Below are positions 35,039 through 44,866 of a DNA stretch of 64,000 bases, piece by piece (within the stretch, counting starts at the first letter, position 1; the number at the start of each line of letters is the position of its first letter). Position numbers and translations under genes: made by a program. A model generated the notes under the pieces. The model searched no databases. It was not told where the DNA came from and saw only the letters and a program-made list of their open reading frames with translations. The DNA lies in the NCBI GenBank assembly GCA_001657395.1, contig LYSY01000002.1:868001-932000 (forward strand). The letters are read 5' to 3'. The stretch comes from Rhodospirillales bacterium BBD 1991-14 (GTDB taxonomy: Bacteria > Pseudomonadota > Alphaproteobacteria > Kiloniellales > Kiloniellaceae).

Positions 35039-38000
35039 ATGCATCTGGAACCCCGTCTCTGGGCCTTCACCAAGGGGCTGCGCGGCCGCATCGCCTATGC
35101 CGTGGCCATCGGTCTGGTCGCGGTGGGGCTGGGGGTCGCCCGCCTGGCGCTGCTGGGATGGCTGATTGCCCAGGTCTTTGCCGGGGCCGCCTTGACGGAT
35201 CTGGTGTTTCCGGTGGCGGTTGTCGCCTTGGTGATGGTGCTGCGCGGCTGGTTCGAGCAGTGGCGGGCCATGGTCGCCCATGAAACCGCCGCCCGGGTGC
35301 AGAAGCGCCTGCGCCGCGCCCTCTTCGAGAAGCTCTGCGCTCTCGGGCCGGCCTATGCCGGGGTGCAACGTTCCGGCGACGTGACCCTCACCATGATCGA
35401 CGGGGTCGAACAGCTTGAGACCTACTTCGGCAAGTACCTGCCGCAGCTTCTGGTCTCCCTGCTGACGCCGGTCCTGATCTTCGTCTTTGTTGCCTTTCTC
35501 GATCTTCCGGTGGCCGCGGTCCTGCTGACCTTTGCGCTGATCGCCCTTTTCGCGCCGGCGGCCTGGCAGAAGCGCGACTGGCGCAATGCCAAGGACCGCC
35601 AGGGGGCCTACGGCGATTTCGCCGCCGAGCTGCTGGACTCGATCCAGGGGCTGGCGACCCTGAAGGCCTTCGGCCGCTCGCGCGAACGCGCCGCGGTGCT
35701 GGCGGAGAAGGCGGATTACCTGTTCCGCACCACCATGTGGGTGCTGGGCACCAACACGCTGTCGCGCGGCATCACCGACACGGCCATCGCCGTTGGTGCC
35801 GCGGCGGCCCTGGCGCTCGGCGCCTACCGGGTCGAGGCCGGGGCGATGGAACTGACCGCCCTGCTGATGATCCTGATGATGGGGGTGGAGATCTTCCGTC
35901 CCATGCGGGACCTGCGCACGGTGCTGCATGAAGGCATGGTCGGTCTCTCGGCAGCCCAGGGCCTCTACCGGCTTTTCGATGCCACCCCGCCGGTGGCCGA
36001 CGCGCCGCCGCGGGCGGTCGAGACTCTTGCCCCGGGCATTGCTTTCGAGGACGTCACCTTCGCCTATCCCGGTTCGCGGCGCGTGGTGCATCGCGGCCTC
36101 AGCTTCACCGTGCAGCCCGGCGAGCGGGTCGGCGTGGTCGGCCCCTCCGGCGTCGGCAAGTCGACCATCGTCCGCCTGCTGCTGCGCTTCTTCGATCCGG
36201 ACGGGGGCTCTGTGCGGATCGGCGGCGAGGATTTGCGCGGCCTGCCCTTCGAAGCCATCCGCAGCCGCATTGCCGTGGTGCAGCAGGATGCTTTTCTCTT
36301 CCATGGCTCGGTCGGCGAGAACATCCGCCTCGGCCGCCCGGATGCGGATGAGGAGGCTGTCGTCGCCGCGGCCAAGGTGGCCAACATCCACGACTTCATT
36401 ACCGCTCTGCCGCAGGGCTACGACACGCCCATCGGCGAGAAGGGGATCAAGCTTTCCGGCGGTCAGCGCCAGCGCGTGGCCATCGCCCGCGCCGTGCTGC
36501 GCGATGCGCCGATCCTGATCCTGGACGAGGCGCTCTCCGCTGTGGACTCGGAGAACGAGGCGGTGATCCAGGAAGCGCTGGACCGCCTCATGCAGGGCCG
36601 CACCACCCTGGTCCTGGCCCACCGTCTCTCCAGTGTCATCGGCTGCGACCGCATCCTGGTAGTGGACCAGGGTCGGGTTGTCGAGGAGGGCGGCCACGAC
36701 GCCCTGATGGCCGGGGGCGGCATCTATGCGGCGCTGATGGCCGAACAGGTGCGTGACGCCGGGCAGGCGGCTGACGACCCCGCCCTCGATGAAACGCCGC
36801 CCCGGCAAACGGCGCTCACGGCGTCCCCCTCGGTACCCCAACCGCTGCCGGCATCGGCGGCGCCGACGGAAGGGATCGTCGCGGCGGAGGGGCTCGGCTG
36901 GGCCCGGCTGGTGCGGATCCTCTTCGCCATGATCGCGCCCTGGAAAGGCAAGATGACCGCCACCTTCGTCTTCGGTGTGCTGCGGGTGCTCGCCTTCATC
37001 GGCGTCGGCGTTATCTCCGCGCTCATCGTTCTGGCGTTGAAGGAGAGCCGCGACTTCACGCACCTGCTGCCCTGGCTCTTCATCGCCGCGCCGCTGGCCG
37101 GCATTCTGCACTGGGCTGAATCCTGGCTCGCCCATGACGTGGCCTTCCGCCTCCTTGCGCAAATGCGCATGGCCCTCTTCGACAAGCTCGACAAGCTGGC
37201 GCCGGCTTACCTGGTGCGGCGGCGCACCGGCGACCTGATGGGGATCGCGACCCAGGATATCGAACTGGTGGAGTACTTCTTCGCCCACACGGTGGCGCCC
37301 GCCTTCGTCGCGGTGCTGGTGCCCGCCCTGGTTCTGGGGACGCTCGCCTGGGCCGACCCCTGGCTGGCGGCCGCGCTGCTGCCCTTCCTGCTGGCGGTCG
37401 CGCTCAGCCCCTGGCTGCTGCGCCGCCGGGTCGACCGGCTGGGCTCGCAGGCCCGCGAAGCGGCGGGCGAACTGGCGGCCCACGCTGTGGATTCCGTGCA
37501 GGGCCTGGGCGAGGTCGTCGCGAACCGGCAGGAGCAAAACCGTGCAGAGGCGCTCGACCGCCTGACCGACCGCCACGTCGCGCTGCGCATGCCTTTCTTC
37601 CGGGAGCTGACGGCACAGAACTCCCTGCTGGAAGTGTTGACGGGCCTCGGCGGTCTCGCGGTCGTCACCGTTGGCGCCCTGCAGGTCTCCGCCGGCGCGC
37701 TGGATGCCGGGCTTCTGCCGCTGCTGACGCTGCTGGCGCTGGCCGCCTTTCTTCCGGTCTCGGAGATTGCCCAGATCGGCCGCCAGCTTGCCGATACCCT
37801 GGGGGCCACCCGGCGCATCTATGCGGTGGAACGCGAGAAACCCGTGGTCGACGACGGCCCTGGTGTGCCGGCGCCTGCGAACCGCAGTGCCGGCGTGACC
37901 CTCTCCGTGGAGAGCCTTGCCTTTCGTTATCCCGGCGCTGCGGTGCCCGCGCTGGCCGATGTCTCCTTCGACGCCCATCCGGGTGAGACCGTCGCCTTGG

Positions 38001-38659
38001 TCGGTCCTTCCGGGGCGGGCAAGACCACCACGGCCCAACTGCTCATGCGCTTCTGGGATCCGGACGCAGGCGTCATCCGGCTGGACGGCCACGACCTCGA
38101 TCACTACAGGCTCGACGAGCTGCGCGAGCGCGTCGCGCTGGTGGCCCAGGACACCTACCTCTTCAACGACAGCCTGGAGGCCAACATCCGCATCGCGCGT
38201 CCGGAGGCCAGCGCCCAGGACCTGAAGGCGGCCATTGAGCACGCGGCTCTCGGCGAGCTGATCGCGTCGCTGCCGCAGGGGCTGGAGACGCCGGTGGGCG
38301 AGCGCGGCGCCAGCCTCTCCGGCGGGCAGCGCCAGCGGGTGGCCATCGCCCGCGCCTTTCTGAAGGATGCGCCGCTGCTGATCCTGGACGAGGCGACCTC
38401 CCATCTGGACGCGGTGAACGAGAAGCTGGTGCGGGGCGCTCTCGACCGCCTGCAGCAGGGGCGCACGACGATCGTGATCGCCCATCGCCTCTCCACCGTG
38501 CGCAGGGCCGACCGCATCGTCGCGATGGAGGCCGGACGGGTGGTGGAATCCGGGCGCCATGAAGACCTGATGGCCCGCGGCGGCCTCTACGCCCGTCTCG
38601 TGCACCGCCAGCAGGGCAACGCCGGTGGCCGAATGCCGCCTGCGAGCGCCGCGAGCTGA
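35039..38659 (+). CDS. Fused double ABC exporter (CydDC-like arrangement)
   Basis: A 1206-residue chain joining two complete half-exporters, each a six-helix membrane domain followed by an ATPase. The first ATPase has GPSGVGKST near residue 370, LSGGQRQR and ILDEALS; the second has GPSGAGKTT near residue 991, LSGGQRQR and ILDEATS. Both sites look intact. CydD and CydC, which export cysteine/glutathione for cytochrome bd assembly, are the closest known pair, but they are usually separate genes and no cyd oxidase is here. Multidrug or lipid export is equally possible. The ATG at 35039 has an AGGAG 8 bases upstream. Confidence 0.85.
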   Translation: MHLEPRLWAFTKGLRGRIAYAVAIGLVAVGLGVARLALLGWLIAQVFAGAALTDLVFPVAVVALVMVLRGWFEQWRAMVAHETAARVQKRLRRALFEKLCALGPAYAGVQRSGDVTLTMIDGVEQLETYFGKYLPQLLVSLLTPVLIFVFVAFLDLPVAAVLLTFALIALFAPAAWQKRDWRNAKDRQGAYGDFAAELLDSIQGLATLKAFGRSRERAAVLAEKADYLFRTTMWVLGTNTLSRGITDTAIAVGAAAALALGAYRVEAGAMELTALLMILMMGVEIFRPMRDLRTVLHEGMVGLSAAQGLYRLFDATPPVADAPPRAVETLAPGIAFEDVTFAYPGSRRVVHRGLSFTVQPGERVGVVGPSGVGKSTIVRLLLRFFDPDGGSVRIGGEDLRGLPFEAIRSRIAVVQQDAFLFHGSVGENIRLGRPDADEEAVVAAAKVANIHDFITALPQGYDTPIGEKGIKLSGGQRQRVAIARAVLRDAPILILDEALSAVDSENEAVIQEALDRLMQGRTTLVLAHRLSSVIGCDRILVVDQGRVVEEGGHDALMAGGGIYAALMAEQVRDAGQAADDPALDETPPRQTALTASPSVPQPLPASAAPTEGIVAAEGLGWARLVRILFAMIAPWKGKMTATFVFGVLRVLAFIGVGVISALIVLALKESRDFTHLLPWLFIAAPLAGILHWAESWLAHDVAFRLLAQMRMALFDKLDKLAPAYLVRRRTGDLMGIATQDIELVEYFFAHTVAPAFVAVLVPALVLGTLAWADPWLAAALLPFLLAVALSPWLLRRRVDRLGSQAREAAGELAAHAVDSVQGLGEVVANRQEQNRAEALDRLTDRHVALRMPFFRELTAQNSLLEVLTGLGGLAVVTVGALQVSAGALDAGLLPLLTLLALAAFLPVSEIAQIGRQLADTLGATRRIYAVEREKPVVDDGPGVPAPANRSAGVTLSVESLAFRYPGAAVPALADVSFDAHPGETVALVGPSGAGKTTTAQLLMRFWDPDAGVIRLDGHDLDHYRLDELRERVALVAQDTYLFNDSLEANIRIARPEASAQDLKAAIEHAALGELIASLPQGLETPVGERGASLSGGQRQRVAIARAFLKDAPLLILDEATSHLDAVNEKLVRGALDRLQQGRTTIVIAHRLSTVRRADRIVAMEAGRVVESGRHEDLMARGGLYARLVHRQQGNAGGRMPPASAAS

Positions 38660-38747
38660 CGCCGGAAGCCGGCTGCGGCTGGCCGCTTTCGGACCTGATC
38701 CTGTGTCACGTCTCGCCGTAGCGCGGGTGACGTGATAGGTCAGGTCC

Positions 38748-39329
38748 ATGCTGGTACCGCCGCTGGATTTCGAAACCTGCAACGCCGCCCGTCTGCGCCG
38801 CGACCCGGCCTTCGACGGACTGTTTTTCGTCGCCGTCAGGACCACCATGGTCTACTGCCGTCCGGTCTGCCGGGTGCGCCAGCCGCTCACCCGCAACATC
38901 AGCTTCTTTCCCAGTGCCGCCGCCGCGGAGCAGGCCGGTTACCGCCCCTGTCTGCGCTGCCGGCCGGAGACGGCGCCTTTCTCCGCCGCCTGGAAAGGGA
39001 CCGAGGCGACGGTCGAGCGGGCGCTGCGGCTCATTGAAGAGGGTGCCCTGGACCGCGGCAGCGTGGCAGGGCTCTCCGAGCGCCTGGGCATCGGGCCGCG
39101 TCATCTCTCGCGGCTGTTCAAGCGCCATCTCGCCGCTTCGCCGCTGCAGGTTGCCAAGACCCTGCGCCTTCAGCGCGCCAAGCGGTTGCTGGATGAGACC
39201 GCTCTGCCGATGTCCGTGGTTGCGGAACGATCCGGGTTCGGCAGCCTGCGGCGCTTCAACGCGGCCTTTGCCGATCTTTACGGCCGTCCGCCTTCTTCCC
39301 TCAGGCGCAGGCTGCGGCCGGCCGCCTGA
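38748..39329 (+). CDS. Ada-type methyl-sensing AraC-family regulator
   Basis: A 193-residue protein with an Ada zinc domain (Cys37, Cys41, Cys68, Cys71 in YCRPVC ... CLRCRP) followed by an AraC-type helix-turn-helix domain (about 90-190, LGIGPRHLSRLFKRHL and VVAERSGFGSLRRFN). The O6-methylguanine methyltransferase domain of full-length Ada is absent. On methylation from DNA phosphotriesters such proteins activate repair genes; AdaA of Bacillus has the same build. No alkA or ogt gene is adjacent. It is the second Ada zinc domain in the window. Confidence 0.85.
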   Translation: MLVPPLDFETCNAARLRRDPAFDGLFFVAVRTTMVYCRPVCRVRQPLTRNISFFPSAAAAEQAGYRPCLRCRPETAPFSAAWKGTEATVERALRLIEEGALDRGSVAGLSERLGIGPRHLSRLFKRHLAASPLQVAKTLRLQRAKRLLDETALPMSVVAERSGFGSLRRFNAAFADLYGRPPSSLRRRLRPAA

Positions 39330-39385
39330 ACCCAGATGCCAGACCCCGTCACCAGGACCCGACATTCAGGAGAAACGAGGAGACG

Positions 39386-40192
39386 ATGACCCCAACCGAG
39401 ACAGCCGCCGAGAAAGCTCCCGAGAAAGCCCGCGAGAAAGCCACGGCCTTCGCCGCCCTGCACCAGCCGGGCGATCCCTTGGTGCTCTACAACATCTGGG
39501 ATGCCGGCGGCGCCAAGACCATTGCAAAGGCCGGTGCGAAAGCGGTCGCGACCGGAAGCTGGTCGGTCGCCGCCGCGCAGGGTTACGGCGACGGCGAGGC
39601 GATCCCGCTCGATCTCGTCCTCACTCTTGTTTCGCGCATCACGGCGACGGTCGACCTGCCGGTCACGGTGGACTTCGAGGGCGCTTACGCGCAGGCGCCG
39701 TCAGAAGCGGCGGCGAATCTTTCCCGCCTCCTGGACGCCGGGGCGATCGGCATCAACTTCGAGGATCAGGTCGTCGGCGGCGAGGGGCTCCATGCGCCGG
39801 AGTTTCAGGCGGAGCGGATCGCGGCCCTGCGCGCTGCGGCGGACGCCGCCGGCGTGCCGCTTTTCATCAACGCCAGAACCGATCTTTTTCTCAAAGAGCG
39901 GGAACGCAGCAAGCACGAAGCCTTGCTCGACGAAGCGGCCGGGCGCGCCGCCGTCTACGCCGAGGCCGGGGCCAGCGGCTTCTTCGCGCCGGCGCTGGTG
40001 GAGCCGGGTTTGGTCAAGCGGCTTTGCGATCAGGTTGAATTGCCGGTCAACATCATGATGTTGGAGGGCGCGCCCAGCCTTCCCGAACTCGCCGCGCTCG
40101 GCGTGGCGCGGATCAGCTACGGGCCGGGCCCTTACGTCGAGGCCATGGCCCGCCTCGCCGAGCGTTTCGGGGAGGCCACAGCGCTCACTTAG
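39386..40192 (+). CDS. Isocitrate lyase/PEP mutase superfamily protein
   Basis: A 268-residue TIM-barrel enzyme of the isocitrate lyase/phosphoenolpyruvate mutase superfamily. Family text includes LYNIWDAGGAKTIAKAGAKA, VTVDFEGAY, INFEDQ and INARTD, the acidic residues of which bind the metal. Members cleave or rearrange 2-methylisocitrate, oxaloacetate or phosphonates; the exact substrate is not evident. The N-terminus has an unusual charged repeat (AAEKAPEKAREKA). It follows the Ada-AraC gene by 56 bases, with its own AGGAGA. Confidence 0.8.
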   Translation: MTPTETAAEKAPEKAREKATAFAALHQPGDPLVLYNIWDAGGAKTIAKAGAKAVATGSWSVAAAQGYGDGEAIPLDLVLTLVSRITATVDLPVTVDFEGAYAQAPSEAAANLSRLLDAGAIGINFEDQVVGGEGLHAPEFQAERIAALRAAADAAGVPLFINARTDLFLKERERSKHEALLDEAAGRAAVYAEAGASGFFAPALVEPGLVKRLCDQVELPVNIMMLEGAPSLPELAALGVARISYGPGPYVEAMARLAERFGEATALT

Positions 40193-40210
40193 GCACGCGG
40201 CCGCCCTTCC

Positions 40211-41647
<1,437 letters not shown>

Positions 41648-41685
41648 TGGCAGAAATCCTTGAAGACAGCGCTTTCCAGAGGCAC

Positions 41686-41710
41686 AACGTCTCGGGGCAA
41701 AAAAAATTCC
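41686..41710 (-). promoter_or_regulatory. Predicted ECF promoter of the S8 protease gene
   Basis: Read leftward: GGAAT (41710-41706), 16-base spacer, CGTT (41689-41686), 38 bases before the protease ATG. The spacing and both elements are identical to the promoters facing the sigma gene and the lipoprotein gene. Such elements (GGAAC-like at -35 and CGTT at -10) are known for several ECF sigma factors. Confidence 0.65.
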
Positions 41711-41721
41711 CTACCCCTTTG

Positions 41722-41746
41722 GAATATTCACTCTCGCCCGACGTTG
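41722..41746 (+). promoter_or_regulatory. Predicted ECF promoter of the sigma/anti-sigma operon
   Basis: GGAAT (41722-41726), 16-base spacer, CGTT (41743-41746), 30 bases before the sigma ATG. It shares the extended start GGAATATTC with the lipoprotein promoter at 43279. It is back to back with the protease promoter, 11 bases between the two -35 elements. This suggests autoregulation of the sigma factor. Confidence 0.65.
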
Positions 41747-41776
41747 TCCAACCGAAAAGAGGCCGAGCGCCCGTCC

Positions 41777-42274
41777 ATGTACGAAGATATCAAAGTCGAG
41801 ATGGTCGCTCTGGTGCCGCGTTTACGCCGTTTTGCCTATGCGATCACAGGATCGCAGGATGAAGGAGAGGACCTCGTGCAGGCCGCTTGCGTCAAGGCCC
41901 TGGACAGACTGGACCAGTTCAAGCCGGGGACCCGGCTGGATAGCTGGATGTTCCGTATCGTCCAGACCACCTGGATCGACCGGGTCCGCAGCCGCGGGCG
42001 GCGGGGCGAACTGGGTGATCCCGATGCGCTGGACCGGATCTCCGACCACGGAGTCGGCGCCCGGGCGGCGGAAGACCGCCTGACCCTGGAGCGGGTGCGC
42101 GCGGCCATGGCCCAGCTTCCCGAGGATCAGCGGGCGGTTCTCGCCCTGGTCGCAATCGAGGGATACTCATACAAGGCCGCCGCTGAGGCCCTGGAGACGC
42201 CCCTGGGCACCGTAATGAGCCGTCTGGCCCGTGCCCGGTCCAAGCTCCTGCCGTTGCTGAAGGAGAGTGAATGA
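41777..42274 (+). CDS. ECF-type RNA polymerase sigma factor
   Basis: A 165-residue ECF sigma factor with region 2 (LRRFAYAITGSQDEGEDLVQ in outline, then LDSWMFRIVQTTWIDRVRS) and region 4 (LPEDQRAVLALVAIEGYSY, TPLGTVMSRLARARSKL). It overlaps the anti-sigma gene by four bases (ATGA), the classic sigma/anti-sigma coupling. Its predicted promoter has the same form as those of the divergent protease and the downstream lipoprotein, so these are its likely targets. It lacks a NepR/PhyR neighbour, so it is not the general-stress EcfG itself despite the similar promoter form. Confidence 0.87.
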   Translation: MYEDIKVEMVALVPRLRRFAYAITGSQDEGEDLVQAACVKALDRLDQFKPGTRLDSWMFRIVQTTWIDRVRSRGRRGELGDPDALDRISDHGVGARAAEDRLTLERVRAAMAQLPEDQRAVLALVAIEGYSYKAAAEALETPLGTVMSRLARARSKLLPLLKESE

Positions 42275-43062
42275 TGCCGGAAAAGGTGAGCGAAGAGCAG
42301 ATTGCCGCCTATGTGGACGGCAGCCTGGGCCCGGCGGAGGCCGCGACGGTCGCCGCCGCCCTGGCACAGGACGAGTCGCTGAGGGCCTATGCCGATGAGG
42401 TGAGGCAGGCCAGCCGGCTGCTGCGCGAGGCTTTTGAGGAGCCGATGCGTGAACCGGTCTCCGCCGACCTGAGGGCTACGATACTGGGTCCTTCCGGACT
42501 GGGCCCTACCGGCAGCCTTGACCGGGAGGCGGCAGAGCCCGGCCAGGTTGTGGACTTGGCCCAGGTGCGCAAGGCGCGCCGGCCGTGGGTCGGCATGGCC
42601 CTGGCTGCCAGCATCGCGCTGGTGATCGGCGTTTCCGCCACCTCCGTGATGATTCCCGGTGGGCCGCAGTCTGCGGATCAGGTTGCCATGGTGGGCACGG
42701 CGCCTGTCGAGGGTCCGCTGCATCAGGCCCTGGAGGTTTTGCCGAGCGGGCGGATTTCGGAAGATGGCATTCAACCTATGCTCACGTTCTACGACGGCTC
42801 CGATCGGATCTGCCGCGAGTTCGAGGTGATCCCCGAGGATGCCGTGGAATTGGCGTTCGGGATTGCCTGCCGGACCGGCGATCAGCGCTGGGACGTGGAG
42901 ATCGTCGTCACCGCGCCGAAGGGCGAGGTCGGGCCGGACGGCTTCGTGCCGGCATCCGGGCCGGGCGCTGACGCCCTGGAGGCGATGTTGGACTCGCTGG
43001 GGGCGAAGCCTGCCATTGCGCCGGCAGAGGAAACCGAGCTTCTGGATCGTGGCTGGCGATGA
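42271..43062 (+). CDS. Membrane anti-sigma factor
   Basis: A 263-residue single-pass membrane protein. The N-terminal cytoplasmic part (residues 1-107) begins VSEEQIAAYVDGSLGPAEA, typical of anti-sigma factors, without a zinc HxxxCxxC motif. One transmembrane helix follows (WVGMALAASIALVIGVSATS, about 108-127). The periplasmic domain (about 130-263) has two cysteines (DRICREFEV and GIACRTGD) that may form a disulfide. It probably restrains the preceding sigma factor until a periplasmic signal arrives. The start ATG at 42271 overlaps the sigma stop; ATG at 42274 is an alternative. Confidence 0.8.
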   Translation: MMPEKVSEEQIAAYVDGSLGPAEAATVAAALAQDESLRAYADEVRQASRLLREAFEEPMREPVSADLRATILGPSGLGPTGSLDREAAEPGQVVDLAQVRKARRPWVGMALAASIALVIGVSATSVMIPGGPQSADQVAMVGTAPVEGPLHQALEVLPSGRISEDGIQPMLTFYDGSDRICREFEVIPEDAVELAFGIACRTGDQRWDVEIVVTAPKGEVGPDGFVPASGPGADALEAMLDSLGAKPAIAPAEETELLDRGWR

Positions 43063-43133
43063 CTGCCTGTCGTTAGGACCCCTCGGAGTATTTTGACACA
43101 CCCCGTCGGGCCTGAACGCAGCTCCATCGCCAG

Positions 43134-43176
43134 GGCCGGGGACCTGCCGTAGGCAGGTCCCCGGCCTTTATCTTTT
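43134..43176 (+). terminator. Strong Rho-independent terminator after the sigma/anti-sigma operon
   Basis: A perfect 15-base stem, GGCCGGGGACCTGCC (43134-43148) with GGCAGGTCCCCGGCC (43152-43166), a 3-base loop, and the U-rich tract TTTATCTTTT. It closes the sigma/anti-sigma operon 72 bases after its stop. The AT-rich stretch at 43220-43262 follows, before the next promoter. Confidence 0.9.
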
Positions 43177-43278
43177 GGGCCCGCCACCCGCGCCGCCGCT
43201 TTGCGGATACCGAGGATTCTTCTCAAATTATTGATAAATTTGAATAAAATCAATTAACCGAAAATCGGGCTGGCGGCC

Positions 43279-43303
43279 GGAATATTCCTCTGGCCGGCGC
43301 GTT
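43279..43303 (+). promoter_or_regulatory. Predicted ECF promoter of the downstream lipoprotein gene
   Basis: GGAAT (43279-43283), 16-base spacer, CGTT (43300-43303), 51 bases before the lipoprotein ATG. The first nine bases, GGAATATTC, are identical to the sigma-gene promoter. It lies after a strong terminator, so the lipoprotein is a separate transcription unit in the same regulon. Confidence 0.65.
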
Positions 43304-43354
43304 CTCCTGGTGAACATGGCCGATGGGGTCGGCCGAAAACCAGGAGATCAACCG

Positions 43355-44008
43355 ATGAAACGCCTTTGTTCCTTGCTGGTCACTCTGCCGCTGGCAGCCT
43401 GTTCGACGGATGGATTTGAGTTGCCGTCGTTCTCCTCCGTGGCCTCCCTGCTCGATCCGACTCGGCCTGAGACGCAGACGCTGAGCGGTCCGATCGAGAC
43501 CGTCTCCCGCCCCGACTTCGGCGGCAGCGAGAACATCACCGTCTCCAGCCTGACCGGTGACGGCGCCAAGAGCTTCACCGTGCGTCCCTACGGCAACGGC
43601 GTGCGTGTCAGCCAGAGCGACGGCTGCGTCTGGACCCGCTCCAGCGACTGGTTCTCGCCGTCTGACAGCTGGGCCAACTGTGGAGACTCCAAGAACTGGC
43701 ACACCGCCCAGGCCCAGGTGCGCGAGCTGGACTCGCTCTATCCGCTGAAGGTCGGCAGCACGGGCCGCTATCAGCGCAGTGCCGTCTCCCACACCGGCCG
43801 CAGCTATACCCGTGAGACCCGCTGCACGGTGACCGACGCGGTGGAAGTCGTGCGCAGCGGCCATGCGGCCACGCCGGCCTACGTGGTGGAATGCGACGAC
43901 AGCCGGCGGCTGCGCACGACCTGGTATGCCCCCGGCGAAGGCCCCATCGCTTATCGCGAAAGGCACTTCCGCAACGGCGTCGAGGAAGCCTGGGTCCGGG
44001 TCGATTGA
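43355..44008 (+). CDS. Predicted lipoprotein, likely member of the ECF regulon
   Basis: A 217-residue protein with a lipoprotein signal (MKRLCSLLVTLPLAAC, lipidated Cys16). The mature part has four further cysteines (DGCVWTR, WANCGDS, TRCTVTD, VECDDS) and a beta-rich look with repeated aromatic residues. I recognise no family. The ATG at 43355 has AGGAG 8 bases upstream. A GGAAT-N16-CGTT promoter directly upstream ties it to the adjacent ECF sigma factor. Confidence 0.78.
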   Translation: MKRLCSLLVTLPLAACSTDGFELPSFSSVASLLDPTRPETQTLSGPIETVSRPDFGGSENITVSSLTGDGAKSFTVRPYGNGVRVSQSDGCVWTRSSDWFSPSDSWANCGDSKNWHTAQAQVRELDSLYPLKVGSTGRYQRSAVSHTGRSYTRETRCTVTDAVEVVRSGHAATPAYVVECDDSRRLRTTWYAPGEGPIAYRERHFRNGVEEAWVRVD

Positions 44009-44131
44009 ACGGCCCAGACTCCGCGAAGATGAAAACGAGCTGAAAACGACATGAAACCCAGTCAAACAGGGCATGAACGTTAACCAAGAAAAATATTAAG
44101 AAACAAAGAGTTAGTTGTCATATCGCCGGGC

Positions 44132-44260
44132 ATGGCCATTTACTTGGCAGACGAACGACAGTCCCGGCGCCGCGGACAGCGTCCCCTGACTGGAAACTGC
44201 AACCCGGCAGAGAAGTCCGGCCCCCGGCCGGTTCCTGCGGCCCTCAAGAGGAGAGCGTGA
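44132..44260 (+). CDS. Possible 42-residue basic peptide ahead of the hydroxylase gene
   Basis: A small frame from ATG 44132 to TGA 44258-44260, overlapping the hydroxylase ATG by one base (TGATG). The peptide is arginine-rich (RQSRRRGQR near the middle, LKRRA at the end) with one cysteine in GNCNPAE. No clear ribosome-binding site precedes it and its third-position GC is lower than that of neighbouring genes, so it may not be translated. If real it could be a leader peptide or a substrate of the hydroxylase; both ideas are speculative. The rest of 44009-44131 is AT-rich with no feature I can name. Confidence 0.2.
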   Translation: MAIYLADERQSRRRGQRPLTGNCNPAEKSGPRPVPAALKRRA

Positions 44261-44832
44261 TGAAGTACTTCCGTTGCATTACATCCGACGTCGATCCAGC
44301 CCCGTTCCTGGCCGAGATTAACGCCATCGATGACGCCTGGGATGCCTCGACCGGCCGGCAGGACAAGATCAAGGTCCAGCGCGAAGCCCTGTCCATTCCG
44401 CTGCGCGGGCTGCGCAAGTCCGCTATCGGCGAGCGCAAGCGCCGCGACGTGCACGAAAGCCGCTGGACGACCGGATCGAAGCGCTACCCCCTGGCGCGCC
44501 AGTTCCTGCAGGACACCGCCCGGGCGGAGTACAGCCTGCTCAGCCGCGCCAAGATCGTCTGCCTGCCGGCGGGCCGCCGGGTCTATCCGCATATCGATCG
44601 CGGCGATTACTACAAGGTCCGCAATCGCTACCACCTGGTGCTGCGGTCGGCCAAAGGGTCCTGGCTCAAGGCCGGCGACGAGGAGGTGCGGATGCAGGAA
44701 GGCGAGCTCTGGTGGTTCGACAACAAGCAGGTCCACGAAGCCTTCAACGACGGCGATCAGGACCGCATCCACATGATCTTCGATCTGCTGCCTGCTGCAA
44801 AGGCCGAAGCGGTTCTCAGCAAGGTCGCCTGA
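44260..44832 (+). CDS. Aspartyl/asparaginyl beta-hydroxylase-like 2OG-Fe(II) enzyme
   Basis: A 190-residue cytoplasmic enzyme of the Asp/Asn hydroxylase fold. Iron ligands are probably His111 and His159, with Asp113 in the H-x-D pattern of PHIDRGD. The family phrases RNRYHLVLRS, GELWWFDN and QVHEAFNDGD follow in order. Such enzymes hydroxylate aspartyl or asparaginyl residues in peptides or free amino-acid derivatives. The start at ATG 44260 follows GAGGAGA. It is the first gene of a tight rightward cluster (next gap 34 bases) ending in an ABC exporter and a two-component system. Confidence 0.8.
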   Translation: MKYFRCITSDVDPAPFLAEINAIDDAWDASTGRQDKIKVQREALSIPLRGLRKSAIGERKRRDVHESRWTTGSKRYPLARQFLQDTARAEYSLLSRAKIVCLPAGRRVYPHIDRGDYYKVRNRYHLVLRSAKGSWLKAGDEEVRMQEGELWWFDNKQVHEAFNDGDQDRIHMIFDLLPAAKAEAVLSKVA

Positions 44833-44866
44833 CTCGAGCAAGAAAACGTTACCAAGGAAGAAAACG

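Noticed and set aside
34889-38848. A long leftward open frame extending the LysR frame through the whole ABC exporter (about 1300 extra codons).
   Set aside because: It is antisense to an intact gene with all ABC motifs, has repetitive Gln/Gly/His/Arg-rich text, and is an artefact of high GC.
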